This document shows positions 32,404 through 40,951 of a DNA stretch of 64,000 nucleotides, one piece after another. Each line of letters starts with the position of its first letter. Within the stretch, counting starts at the first letter, position 1. Position numbers and translations under genes: made by a program. The stretch is from Lachnospiraceae bacterium UBA3273 (lineage in GTDB: Bacteria; Bacillota; Clostridia; Lachnospirales; Lachnospiraceae), in the NCBI GenBank assembly GCA_002362385.1, contig DEUB01000059.1, forward strand, positions 39,954 to 103,953. Reading direction: 5' to 3'. The notes under the pieces were generated by a model, which did no database searches, had not been told where the DNA came from, and was given only the letters and a program-made list of their open reading frames with translations.

Positions 32404-33324
32404 TTACGGATTTGTCCGTTCTGATACCGTTTCCTTTATATAAGGATCCATATGCACCATGCAGTGCTTTACCCCGGGGAAATTTTTCTCAATGGACAGA
32501 TGGACGTTTTCTGCGATCTCATGGGCGTTTTTAAGGCTTAACTCCCCGTCTGCCATAATCTCCGCATCCACATAGATCTTAGAGCCGAACATTCTCGTAT
32601 AAAACCCGTTGATCCCCAGCACTCCTTTCTGCCCCAAAATAAGCCGCTTCATCTCCTCTTCCGTTTTGTTATCGCAGGACTTATCCACCGTTTTTCCCAC
32701 GGCATCCCCCAAAATTTCCACCGCCGCCCTGATGACGCAGAGGGAAATAAAGATACAGGCAGCGCCGTCCATAACGGGAAATCCGCACATGGCAAAGCCC
32801 ACTCCCGCCAAAGCTCCCAAAGAAGCCAGGGCGTCCGTTCGGTTATGCCATGCGTCGGCCCGCAAAGCAGGGGAATTTAACCTCTTTGCCGCCCTGTTTT
32901 CAAAACGGTACATCCATTCCTTGATACCGATAGAAACCAAAGCCGCAATAAGGGCCGCCATTCCGGGCACTTCGATCTCTGCCCCCCGGTAAAAGGAAAT
33001 GACCTCCCGGATCCCTTCCAGGCCGATCCCCGCTCCCGTCAAAAAAATGATGCCGCCTAAGATCATGGCCGCTATGCACTCTAACCGCTCATGGCCGTAA
33101 GGATGTTCTTTATCGGCCTCTTTTACGGAAAAAAAGATTCCAAGGATCACGATCAGCGTAGCAAAAACATCCGATGCAGAATGAACGGCGTCAGATATCA
33201 GGGCATCCGAATGTGCCGCAATACCTGACGCCAGTTTGATGACCGAAAGAAAAATATTTAAAAGCATGTTGATAAAGGATACCCGAAAAGCCCCGTTCCC
33301 GATTCTTTTAAACATCCCAGTCAT
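32404..33324 (-). CDS. Cation diffusion facilitator family metal transporter
   Basis: 306-residue efflux pump for divalent metals such as Zn, Fe or Mn, in the cytoplasmic membrane. Six helices, with the metal-site motifs HSDALISDAVHSASD (helix 2, ~37-51) and DAWHNRTDALASLG (helix 5, ~157-170). The cytoplasmic dimer domain follows (GVLGINGFYTRMFGSKIYVD and GVKHCMVHMDPY). The helix-5 DxxxxxD with His/Asn suggests Zn or broad specificity; the metal cannot be fixed from sequence. It stands between vanR and an ABC transporter without clear linkage to either. Confidence 0.93.
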   Translation of the reverse strand: MTGMFKRIGNGAFRVSFINMLLNIFLSVIKLASGIAAHSDALISDAVHSASDVFATLIVILGIFFSVKEADKEHPYGHERLECIAAMILGGIIFLTGAGIGLEGIREVISFYRGAEIEVPGMAALIAALVSIGIKEWMYRFENRAAKRLNSPALRADAWHNRTDALASLGALAGVGFAMCGFPVMDGAACIFISLCVIRAAVEILGDAVGKTVDKSCDNKTEEEMKRLILGQKGVLGINGFYTRMFGSKIYVDAEIMADGELSLKNAHEIAENVHLSIEKNFPGVKHCMVHMDPYIKETVSERTNP

Positions 33325-33363
33325 TCCCGGTTCTTCATAATATTATGATAATATATGCGTATT

Positions 33364-35475
33364 TTATCTTTTTGTGTTAGTCTTTGTAAAAATCCCGAGG
33401 ATCTCAAGGACTTTCTTTCTTGTGTAACGGTAGCCCGCATAGACAATACCGCACAGGAGGAAAACCACGCCCAGGCAGACGCCTACGCCCAAAAGCTCAT
33501 TCCGGGTAAAGCTTCCGTCATTGGCGTACATGATCATAAGATATAAAATATACATCAGCGCAAAGCCAATTCCGGAAGGGACCAGATAGATCTTCCCGAT
33601 CTGTTCCCTTACCGCCCCGAAAAGATACCGTGGACCGGCTCCAAGCCTTGCAAGGTCATCGAAAACCTGCTTGCTGTTGATGGCTATGGTAAGGCACCTT
33701 GTATAGGCGATCAGCATTGCCGCGGCCATACAGATAATGGCAATAAACAGAAATATCATAAGAAAAACCGCTAAAGACCTGACAAAATCATGGAGCTCCA
33801 GTTCTCTAAACTGCGGCATATATTTCCAGTACAGGCGGAAATCCGAAGAGTCCCTGTCCGCAAAGGATATCTTTGTAGCCTCCTTTGTATCCCCCCAGTA
33901 GACTCCCGTTTCTCTTTCATCCCTCATTTTAACAACCCTGTCGTAGTAATCAGGGAATTCACACTCCTTACCCGTATGGTCCACAATTTCGTTAAACAAA
34001 GCATTCGCAAAGCCGTACTTGTCTTTGTCAACCCGAAAGCTTACCAGGGTCTCCCGCCATTCATCGGAAAGTCCCCTTGAAATCCTGTCAAAATCCTCAT
34101 CATTTAAAACATAGTATCTTCCTGCCATCATTTCATGGTATAACTCTTCTTTAAATTTTACCGGAAGGGTCTCCCCCGTCTCCACATTAGTGATCAGCTC
34201 CACATCCCGACTGATGATATAAGAAGCTGTATTTTCATTGGCAATGACCCCAAAGCACCCTTTTTCTATAGAAATTTCCTCTCCCGTGATCTTTTCGTAA
34301 CCGCTCTCGGAAATAAAATCGGCTTCCTCTAACATTTCTTCATATTCATAGTGATACTTGTTATTGTCATCCTCAACGAAGTTCTCCCCGTCTCTGGCAA
34401 GATTTATAACAGGAACCTCGGAATAATCCCGGATCGTAACGCCATGCTCCTTTGCCAATCCGTAAAGATCCACTTTACTCAAAATATCCTGATCCTGCCT
34501 GTACCGAAACTGATAATCAAATTCCCAGGACTTTGTGCTCATAAGTAAGTTGGTTCCCATCATGGGAATATAAAAGATACCGAAAGCCGCTCCCGCCAGC
34601 AGCACCGTCAGTACCAGCATATTGTTGACCGTCTGGCGTCCCTGGAATTTCATCATGTTTCTGGCGATAATTCCCTTATAAGGGTGTCTTTTACTCCCTT
34701 TCCTTACCACAATGCGGAGCATCAGCATATAAAGGCCGACAAATATGGGAAGATACAGGATATTGAAGATTGCCGGGGGATACCAGTGGAACAGGTTAAT
34801 GAAAAATCCCGAGTGGCCGTATCCCAGAACAGCCCCTGCAAAGACCAGGGCAACTCCCGCAATTCCGTACCAGGAGGGAACCTCTTTGACGGGTTCGCTC
34901 CGTCTGCTCTCATTGATAACTTCCATGATATTTGTGCGCTTCAAAAACAGCGCTCCCTGTATAAAAGCCGAAAGCAGGATAAATAAAAGGAATACCAGGG
35001 CAATCAGCAGCGCCCTGTAATCAAAGACTAACTGCATCTGCCTGCTGTCCACAATACACAGCCTGAATATCTGCCAGATCGCACAGGCTAAGCCCACGCC
35101 CGCCATTGTGCCTGCAGCTCCCGATATCAGGCACAATGCGCTCATTTCAGAAAGCAGCCTTTTCGCCAGGACCTTCTTAGGGGTCCCGAGAGCCATCAAA
35201 GTCCCCATTTCCCTGGATTTCATCCTGTAAAAGAGGCTGCCTCCATAAATGACAAACACAAGACAGCCCACTGCCGCCAATACAAAGATCATCATGACCT
35301 GCTTCCTGCTGTCCCCGCCTTCCGGCAGCACCTGCCGCACCGTAGGCGCATACATCATCATCCCGAATGCAGTGATCAGCATGGTTGACAAAAATGTACA
35401 TATGACATAAAGTCTGTAATTCTTCTTATTATAGCTTCTGAGCATCCGAAACACATCCGTCATATTCTTCATCAT
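33364..35475 (-). CDS. FtsX/BceB-like ABC transporter permease
   Basis: 703 residues with FtsX-type topology: helices near the N-terminus (~20-40, ~60-80), several more to ~310, a large extracellular domain of ~200 residues (~330-545), and four C-terminal helices. This size and single large extracytoplasmic loop match BceB-type permeases involved in peptide-antibiotic sensing and detoxification. REMGTLMALGTPKKVL is the FtsX coupling-helix region. Its ATG overlaps the stop of the ATP-binding gene by four bases (ATGA), so the two form one transporter. No bceRS pair is directly adjacent; the LytTR/GHKL pair is divergent 250 bp away. Confidence 0.9.
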   Translation of the reverse strand: MMKNMTDVFRMLRSYNKKNYRLYVICTFLSTMLITAFGMMMYAPTVRQVLPEGGDSRKQVMMIFVLAAVGCLVFVIYGGSLFYRMKSREMGTLMALGTPKKVLAKRLLSEMSALCLISGAAGTMAGVGLACAIWQIFRLCIVDSRQMQLVFDYRALLIALVFLLFILLSAFIQGALFLKRTNIMEVINESRRSEPVKEVPSWYGIAGVALVFAGAVLGYGHSGFFINLFHWYPPAIFNILYLPIFVGLYMLMLRIVVRKGSKRHPYKGIIARNMMKFQGRQTVNNMLVLTVLLAGAAFGIFYIPMMGTNLLMSTKSWEFDYQFRYRQDQDILSKVDLYGLAKEHGVTIRDYSEVPVINLARDGENFVEDDNNKYHYEYEEMLEEADFISESGYEKITGEEISIEKGCFGVIANENTASYIISRDVELITNVETGETLPVKFKEELYHEMMAGRYYVLNDEDFDRISRGLSDEWRETLVSFRVDKDKYGFANALFNEIVDHTGKECEFPDYYDRVVKMRDERETGVYWGDTKEATKISFADRDSSDFRLYWKYMPQFRELELHDFVRSLAVFLMIFLFIAIICMAAAMLIAYTRCLTIAINSKQVFDDLARLGAGPRYLFGAVREQIGKIYLVPSGIGFALMYILYLMIMYANDGSFTRNELLGVGVCLGVVFLLCGIVYAGYRYTRKKVLEILGIFTKTNTKR

Positions 35476-36215
35476 TCTTCACCACTCATTTCCTTAATTT
35501 CGTCTAACAATTCATCCTGGAACTCTATCCGTTTTCCCTTTCTTACAAGCGTCTTGTAGATCTGCCCGTCCTTTAAAAGAATGACCCTGTCGCAAAAAGA
35601 CGCCGAAAAGCTGTCGTGGGTTACCATAAAGATCGTTGCCTGCAGGGTCTCTTTCGCCTGTATAAAGGACTCGATCACAGCTCTGCTGGACTTGGAATCC
35701 AGATTCCCCGTAGGCTCATCCGCCAGGATCACATAAGGGGAATTCATAAGCGCCCTTGCCACTGCGGTCCGCTGCCTTTCCCCGCCGGATATGTCGGCAG
35801 GATATTTATGCTCTATATGGGTAATCCCGAACATCTCTAAAAGCCGGTCCGCCAAAGCCTCCCCTTCCTTTCCCACGTTTCCCTTGATGATCCGCGGCAT
35901 CAGGATATTTTCCCTGACGCTTAAACCGTCCAAAAGCATAAAATCCTGGAACACAAAACCCAGCTTTTCATTCCTGACCCCGGCAAGAGCCGTCTCGTCC
36001 AGATCCTTTAACTCCTCTCCCCCCAGCTTAATACTCCCCTTCTCAAAAGGAATGTAGCAGGAAATACAATTTAAAAGCGTACTCTTTCCGCTCCCCGAGG
36101 GCCCCATGACCGCTACAAATTCTCCCTTTTCCACCTGAAGGTCGATTCCCTTTAGAACCCGGTAGGTTTCTTTCCCCACCTGATAAGACTTATGAAGATC
36201 CTTTACTTTTAACAT
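35472..36215 (-). CDS. ABC transporter ATP-binding protein, MacB/BceA type
   Basis: 247-residue ATPase energising the adjacent FtsX-like permease. Walker A MGPSGSGKSTLL (~37-48), Q-loop GFVFQDFMLLDGLSV, signature ISGGERQRTAVARALM, Walker B YVILADEPTGNLDS and H-loop MVTHDSF are all intact. The family (LolD/MacB/BceA) typically supports peptide resistance or lipoprotein handling rather than bulk uptake. GGAGAGGAATAAGAG precedes the ATG. The pair is followed by the divergent LytTR two-component system, which may regulate it. Confidence 0.95.
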   Translation of the reverse strand: MLKVKDLHKSYQVGKETYRVLKGIDLQVEKGEFVAVMGPSGSGKSTLLNCISCYIPFEKGSIKLGGEELKDLDETALAGVRNEKLGFVFQDFMLLDGLSVRENILMPRIIKGNVGKEGEALADRLLEMFGITHIEHKYPADISGGERQRTAVARALMNSPYVILADEPTGNLDSKSSRAVIESFIQAKETLQATIFMVTHDSFSASFCDRVILLKDGQIYKTLVRKGKRIEFQDELLDEIKEMSGEE

Positions 36216-36408
36216 CTCTTATTCCTCTCCTTATCCGGCCGCATCCATGCCGCCTTTTGATAAGGTAAACATATCACGAAAAAACCCATATCGCTTTTTC
36301 CCCTGTCATTTTCGGCATCCCAAATGACAAATTCGGTCTCCTTCTGCCAAAAATGTTATTTTTAGCGCCTCCCATGTAAAGTTTTGCGAAAACAAAAAAA
36401 GCCGGGGG

Positions 36409-36437
36409 TTGTATCGTTTTGCGGGATTCGATAGAAT
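36409..36437 (+). promoter_or_regulatory. Promoter of the LytTR/GHKL two-component genes
   Basis: TTGTAT (36409-36414) and TAGAAT (36432-36437) are 17 bp apart, 27 bp before the response-regulator start. The preceding 36216-36400 is the divergent region shared with the ABC genes and holds no gene. Confidence 0.6.
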
Positions 36438-36463
36438 AATAAGAAAAAAAGAAAGGAAACGCC

Positions 36464-37171
36464 ATGCTCAGAATAGCCATTTGCGATGATTCGGAAGACG
36501 ACAGGGAGATCCTGAAATCCCTTTTAGAAAAATGTTACATTTCCGCTGACGAAGACGTGGTTTACGAATTCTCCTCCGGCAAAAACGCCGTCAGTTTCCT
36601 GCAAAAACACCCCGGGGAAATCGACCTGCTTTTTTTGGATATTGAAATGCCAAACCTAAGCGGTATGGAGGCCGCCGAAGCCATCCGCGCCTTTGACGCT
36701 TCCATCCAGCTTATTTTTGTGACCGGCTACCCTGACTATGTATTTGACGGCTACAGGGTAGGCGCCATGGATTATCTTGTGAAACCTGTAAAGGAAGACC
36801 GGTTGAGAGAAGTATTGGAGCGCATCCGCACGCTTTTAGGCTACAAAAGCCGCTGTTACTGCCTGAAAAATACGGAGGGCTCCTATCGGTTCTACTATTC
36901 CGATATTTCTTATTTTTACAGCGATAAACGGAAGATCGTTCTGGTCTCAAAGGGAAAAGAAACTGATTTTTACGGAAAGCTTGACGCTTTGGAGACGGAG
37001 CTTGACGATTCCTTTGTCCGCATCCACCAGCGTTATCTGGTAAACGCCTCCCATGTGGAAAAGATCGGTCATTCCACCGTTATGGTGGACGGCAGGGAGC
37101 TTCCCGTCAGCCGTTCCCTGAAAGAGGGCGCCGTCAAAAAACTTGCTGCCGCTATGATGAAAGGACTTTAA
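36464..37171 (+). CDS. LytTR-family response regulator
   Basis: 235 residues. Receiver domain with ICDDSEDD at the N-terminus, phosphoacceptor Asp59 in LLFLDIEMPNLSG, and the conserved Lys in DYLVKPVKEDRL. The C-terminal ~100 residues are a LytTR DNA-binding domain (YYSDISYFYSDKRKIVLVS; SFVRIHQRYLVNASHVEKI; LPVSRSLKEG). AgrA-like regulators of this type bind imperfect 9-bp direct repeats. It is followed after two bases by a GHKL kinase gene, its obvious partner. AAAGGAAACGCC precedes the ATG. Confidence 0.94.
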   Translation: MLRIAICDDSEDDREILKSLLEKCYISADEDVVYEFSSGKNAVSFLQKHPGEIDLLFLDIEMPNLSGMEAAEAIRAFDASIQLIFVTGYPDYVFDGYRVGAMDYLVKPVKEDRLREVLERIRTLLGYKSRCYCLKNTEGSYRFYYSDISYFYSDKRKIVLVSKGKETDFYGKLDALETELDDSFVRIHQRYLVNASHVEKIGHSTVMVDGRELPVSRSLKEGAVKKLAAAMMKGL

Positions 37172-37173
37172 AT

Positions 37174-38475
37174 ATGCTTTTACCACATTCTCCCATAACC
37201 CGACAGCTCCTTCCCTTCCTGCCCATACTTTCATGGGCTTTCATGCCTGTGGCCACATTTTTCTGTTTGAAATCCGTAGGGGTATTTTTAGTCCCCAGAA
37301 AGGGGAAATTCTGGTTTCTCTTAAGGATCATCGGCGCTTTTCTCCTGTCCGGCATGGTCATCTTTATCGGGGATCCCGACAATTTCATCCCTACCCTGCT
37401 CATTTTTTCCGTTACGACCTGTTTTTCCTATGAGAATTCCCTGTGGCAGAAGCTGACCGCAGCCTTTATAACGGCTTCGTTAGGCCTTTCCGTCTCTGCA
37501 CTGCTTTCAGAACTGTTCCCTATAGAATTATGGTCTCCTATGAGAGGATTTATATGGCTGCTTCTGTTTTTGTCCATCCGAAGATACCATTTGCAGGATG
37601 ATTACCAGCTCTCGGATTCCCTCTGGAAGCTTCTGTTCTTTTTGAATCTGACGCCTTTAGGCATCGTTATAGCCGTCTGCCTGGGCTTTCCCTTATCCGT
37701 TGCCGGGGAAAACAATCCCGCCTTAAGCCTCTTCTATCTGAAAACGGTGGAACCCGTTCTCTACATCCTTCTTCTGCTTGCCATCCTGTCCTTTTACGGA
37801 CTGCTTGGCGCTATCAAGACTTTAGCCAGACAGTACAGAATGGAGCGGGACCAGGTATTATATGAAACAAACCGGCAGTATTACCTGCAGTTGGAGCAGA
37901 CTCAGTTTGAGATCCGCAAGTTCCGTCACGATATGGTCCATCATTTACAGGCCCTTACCTTTCTTTCGGAGGATAAAAGGACCGATTACCTAAAGGACCT
38001 CTTAGACCATCCTTCCTTAAAATACAGCGCAAGCTTCTGCCAAAACCAAACGGTAAATGCGGTCATTAACGCAAAAATGTCCCGGATTCGAAAAGCTTCC
38101 ATTGATTTTCACTGCAAGCTTTCCATCCCCGAGGACATCCCCATGGAAAAAATAGATTTGTGCACCATATTCGCCAACTGTTTGGACAACGCCATAGACG
38201 CGTGTGAAAAGTTTCCCCAGATCGTTTCATTTATGAAAACGATTTCTTTAGATGCCAGATACGACAAGGGAATTTTTCTTCTGCAATGCAAAAATCCCCT
38301 GCCGGATTCCCTTCTGACAGAGGATGGAAAACCGGTAACCAGCAAACCTGACCGCAAAAACCACGGCATCGGCATTCCCAGCATCCGGAAAGCGGTAAAA
38401 CGCTATCACGGAACCGTGGAGCTTACGGTACGGGAGGGAGAATTTACAATACTTGTAAACATTATCCTGTCTTAG
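37174..38475 (+). CDS. GHKL-domain (AgrC-like) sensor histidine kinase
   Basis: 433 residues: five to six N-terminal membrane helices (to ~220), then a cytoplasmic kinase with the phosphorylated His252 in RKFRHDMVHHLQAL and a GHKL ATPase (FANCLDNAIDACE, N box; HGIGIPSIRKAVKRYHG, G box). AgrC relatives detect secreted peptides, but no agrB/agrD-like genes are present. It is the cognate kinase of the preceding LytTR regulator. Its 3' end overlaps by 14 bp the 3' end of another GHKL kinase gene on the opposite strand. Confidence 0.92.
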   Translation: MLLPHSPITRQLLPFLPILSWAFMPVATFFCLKSVGVFLVPRKGKFWFLLRIIGAFLLSGMVIFIGDPDNFIPTLLIFSVTTCFSYENSLWQKLTAAFITASLGLSVSALLSELFPIELWSPMRGFIWLLLFLSIRRYHLQDDYQLSDSLWKLLFFLNLTPLGIVIAVCLGFPLSVAGENNPALSLFYLKTVEPVLYILLLLAILSFYGLLGAIKTLARQYRMERDQVLYETNRQYYLQLEQTQFEIRKFRHDMVHHLQALTFLSEDKRTDYLKDLLDHPSLKYSASFCQNQTVNAVINAKMSRIRKASIDFHCKLSIPEDIPMEKIDLCTIFANCLDNAIDACEKFPQIVSFMKTISLDARYDKGIFLLQCKNPLPDSLLTEDGKPVTSKPDRKNHGIGIPSIRKAVKRYHGTVELTVREGEFTILVNIILS

Positions 38476-39757
38476 CCTGTGCCGCCTGTATCCGTATCAT
38501 CACTTCCAGTATGAAGCTTCCGTCCTTTGTATAGCACATCATGTCTCCCGCAAGCCGCTCTGCCGCCTCCATAATAGTAGGCAGCCCGAATCCGTGGTCA
38601 CAGCCTTCCTTATCCGTAAGCGGAATGTCTCCCTTTTCCACATGCAGATCATCCCTGCAGCTGTTTTTCACGCAGATGATGAGATTTTTCTTTTTATATT
38701 TCATGTTGACAGAAACCTGCCTCTTTTGAGGTTCAAGATCCTTTAATGCATCATAAGCGTTTTCCAGACTGTTGGAAAGGATCTGGCACAGTTCCATATA
38801 AGGCTGTTCCTCTCCTCCGATCCGGATATCCATGGTGCATTCCGCCCCAAGCTCCTGAAACTTCTGATAATAGTGGACAAAGACCGCATTGATATACGGA
38901 TTGGCACAGAACTGCCCTAATAAAGTATCCATCTCCATTCCCACCTGTTCCAGATATTCCATGGCTTCCTGTGTTTTCCCTGCTGCAAGCAATCCCGAAA
39001 GCGTGACTGTATATCCCTTCATATCATGCTTCATCTTCCGGATGCGCTGCTGGTTTTCAAGCTTCGCTTCCAGAGATGCCTTCTGCTCCTGTAAGGCTCT
39101 CTCGCTCTGCTGTTTTCTGTAAAGTAAAAGCTGCCCGTAAATAGATGAAAAAATGGTGGCATAATTGAAAAACATCAAGATCAGCACAAGCACACAGGGA
39201 AGAACGTCTCCCGGACGGTTTGAAATATTGCTGGGATAATAAACCATGACGGTAAGAAGAATATAATATAAAAGGGTCATACCCGCAAAAACGCCCCAGC
39301 CCTTTTCCACCGAATCCTGCAGCTCCAGATAGGGCTTTCTCAAATAACGGTACGCCAGATATTCCATAACGGGAAAAGCCAAAAGCCTGCTGACAAACAT
39401 GACGATATACCGTCCGCCTCCCAGATAAGAATCCATAAGGAGCGTGACCACTATGACCCAGAGGCAGGAGGTGTCCGCCAGACAAAAGGTAAGCAGAAAA
39501 CGGAATTTTTTATCGGCGGAAAAAATATAGAAAAAGATAAAGCTTGGTATCGAACAGGTAATCAAGAACAGTTTCCCCATGAGCTCAAAGCCCAGTACCA
39601 CAATGCCGGCCCCGTTTACGATCATTAAAGCCCCCATTACGACAGCGGTCAGTATGATCGTCTTTTTCTTAGTATAACGCGACCGAAACAGCATAATAAA
39701 CAAAAAAAACACATGAAACATAGCCCAGAAGGCCGATAAATCCCGAAGTATCTCCAT
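38462..39757 (-). CDS. Orphan GHKL-domain sensor histidine kinase
   Basis: 431 residues with the same layout as its convergent neighbour: six N-terminal membrane helices to ~215, a coiled coil (QSERALQEQKASLEAKLE), phosphorylated His244 in RKMKHDMKGYTVTL, and a GHKL ATPase with SNSLENAYDAL (N box) and HGFGLPTIMEAAERL (G box). No response regulator is adjacent on its strand; the gene upstream is a lipoprotein 18 bp away, so the two are probably co-transcribed. It may share the LytTR regulator across the convergent junction or sense through the lipoprotein. Both ideas are inference. Confidence 0.88.
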   Translation of the reverse strand: MEILRDLSAFWAMFHVFFLFIMLFRSRYTKKKTIILTAVVMGALMIVNGAGIVVLGFELMGKLFLITCSIPSFIFFYIFSADKKFRFLLTFCLADTSCLWVIVVTLLMDSYLGGGRYIVMFVSRLLAFPVMEYLAYRYLRKPYLELQDSVEKGWGVFAGMTLLYYILLTVMVYYPSNISNRPGDVLPCVLVLILMFFNYATIFSSIYGQLLLYRKQQSERALQEQKASLEAKLENQQRIRKMKHDMKGYTVTLSGLLAAGKTQEAMEYLEQVGMEMDTLLGQFCANPYINAVFVHYYQKFQELGAECTMDIRIGGEEQPYMELCQILSNSLENAYDALKDLEPQKRQVSVNMKYKKKNLIICVKNSCRDDLHVEKGDIPLTDKEGCDHGFGLPTIMEAAERLAGDMMCYTKDGSFILEVMIRIQAAQAKTG

Positions 39758-39775
39758 TTGTATCCTATCTCCTGC

Positions 39776-40813
39776 TTAATTTAAAATAAACTGCCCATAG
39801 ACCGTATATTCATCAAAGTCCCCGGTTCCCCGGAAATCATGGACGGTCTTTTTGATCCTGTATTCCCCGGGAGGAAGCGGTCCGTGAAGCCATTCCCAAT
39901 CTATTTCCTTCTCGCTTTTCTCTCCTGCCTTGATCAGATAAGCAACGTCATTAAAAGCATAATTTTCATGTTCAGACCCTTCCACCGGTCCCGGAAGTTC
40001 GACCCATTCCCCGTCCTTTAGCTGTTCAAGGGCATATTCCTCCCCGAATTCCAGTTCTCCCGTGGGCGCATTCTTATCATACTGATTGAACACAAGGGTT
40101 GCTCCCGTGGGGGATATATTTTTCAGGGAAAGCTGCAGGGCAATCTCGTCGATCTCGGAATCTTTGCTGTAAACATACGCCCCGCCTTCTTTGATCGTCC
40201 GGTCAAAAGACAGGGTATTTAAAATCTCCATGGCCTGGCTGCCGTATTCGCTCCACCAGCCGTCCACGGAACAGGTAAGGGCAACGATTCCTTCATATTC
40301 TTCCTGAAAGGATATAAAATCCCAGTAAGCATGGCCGTCATAAGTGCCGATAGAAGCCTTGCTTCCTGCAATGACCGCCGTTTCTTCGGAAAGGCCCGTT
40401 CCGCAGACGCCGAAAAAATCTATATAGGAAAGTTCGATCCCGCCCTCCACCGCAGCTTCCGGATAAAAGCGGATCCCGTACATACCGTTTACAAGGCTGC
40501 CGTCATCCACGGGACAGGTCTTAGCCTCCCAGCCTTCCGGCAGGGATATGGAAATCTGCCCGTAAGGTCCGCCCTGTACTACAAGGGTGTCTCCTTTTCC
40601 CTCCGTCTCTTCATTTGCATCTTCCGGTGTTTTCGTTTCCGTAATATTTTCACTGCTGTCGGTTCCTTCGCTTTCAGACACTTCCTGGTTCCCTTCTGCG
40701 GCTGCTTTTTCTTTGGATATGAGTACATCCTGTTCTTCCGATGCCTGTCCGTTTCCACATCCGTACAGTAACATTCCCACAGAAAGGGCCAATAATGCGG
40801 CAAATTTTTTCAT
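39776..40813 (-). CDS. Lipoprotein with C-terminal Ig-like domain
   Basis: About 345 residues. A lipoprotein signal peptide ends in LLYGC, followed by an acidic Glu/Ser/Thr linker to ~75. A central domain (GPYGQISISLPEGWEAKTCP onward) is a surface domain of unknown role. The final ~120 residues are an Ig-like domain (IALQLSLKNISPTGATLVFN; LPPGEYRIKKTVHDF) of a type seen in Bacillota surface proteins. The ATG at 40813 has AGAGGG nine bases upstream; an earlier ATG at 40822 sits directly on that motif. It likely forms an operon with the orphan GHKL kinase downstream. Confidence 0.82.
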   Translation of the reverse strand: MKKFAALLALSVGMLLYGCGNGQASEEQDVLISKEKAAAEGNQEVSESEGTDSSENITETKTPEDANEETEGKGDTLVVQGGPYGQISISLPEGWEAKTCPVDDGSLVNGMYGIRFYPEAAVEGGIELSYIDFFGVCGTGLSEETAVIAGSKASIGTYDGHAYWDFISFQEEYEGIVALTCSVDGWWSEYGSQAMEILNTLSFDRTIKEGGAYVYSKDSEIDEIALQLSLKNISPTGATLVFNQYDKNAPTGELEFGEEYALEQLKDGEWVELPGPVEGSEHENYAFNDVAYLIKAGEKSEKEIDWEWLHGPLPPGEYRIKKTVHDFRGTGDFDEYTVYGQFILN

Positions 40814-40884
40814 ATTCTTCATCCCTCTTTTTTATAAGACCTTTCAGAAACTCTTTATTATTATCTCATTTGCTCCCGTAAAAT

Positions 40885-40932
40885 ACAAGAAAAAGAAACA
40901 GGTCAGGGAAAATGCCGTGTTCCCCGACCTGT
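40885..40932 (-). terminator. Terminator of the BlaI/M56 operon
   Basis: ACAGGTCGGGGAA (40920-40932 on the minus strand) pairs with TTCCCTGACCTGT (40898-40910) over 13 positions with one G-U, followed by TTCTTTTTCTTG. It lies about 20 bp past the M56 gene stop. Confidence 0.88.
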
Positions 40933-40951
40933 TTCTTTTATTTACGTTCCA

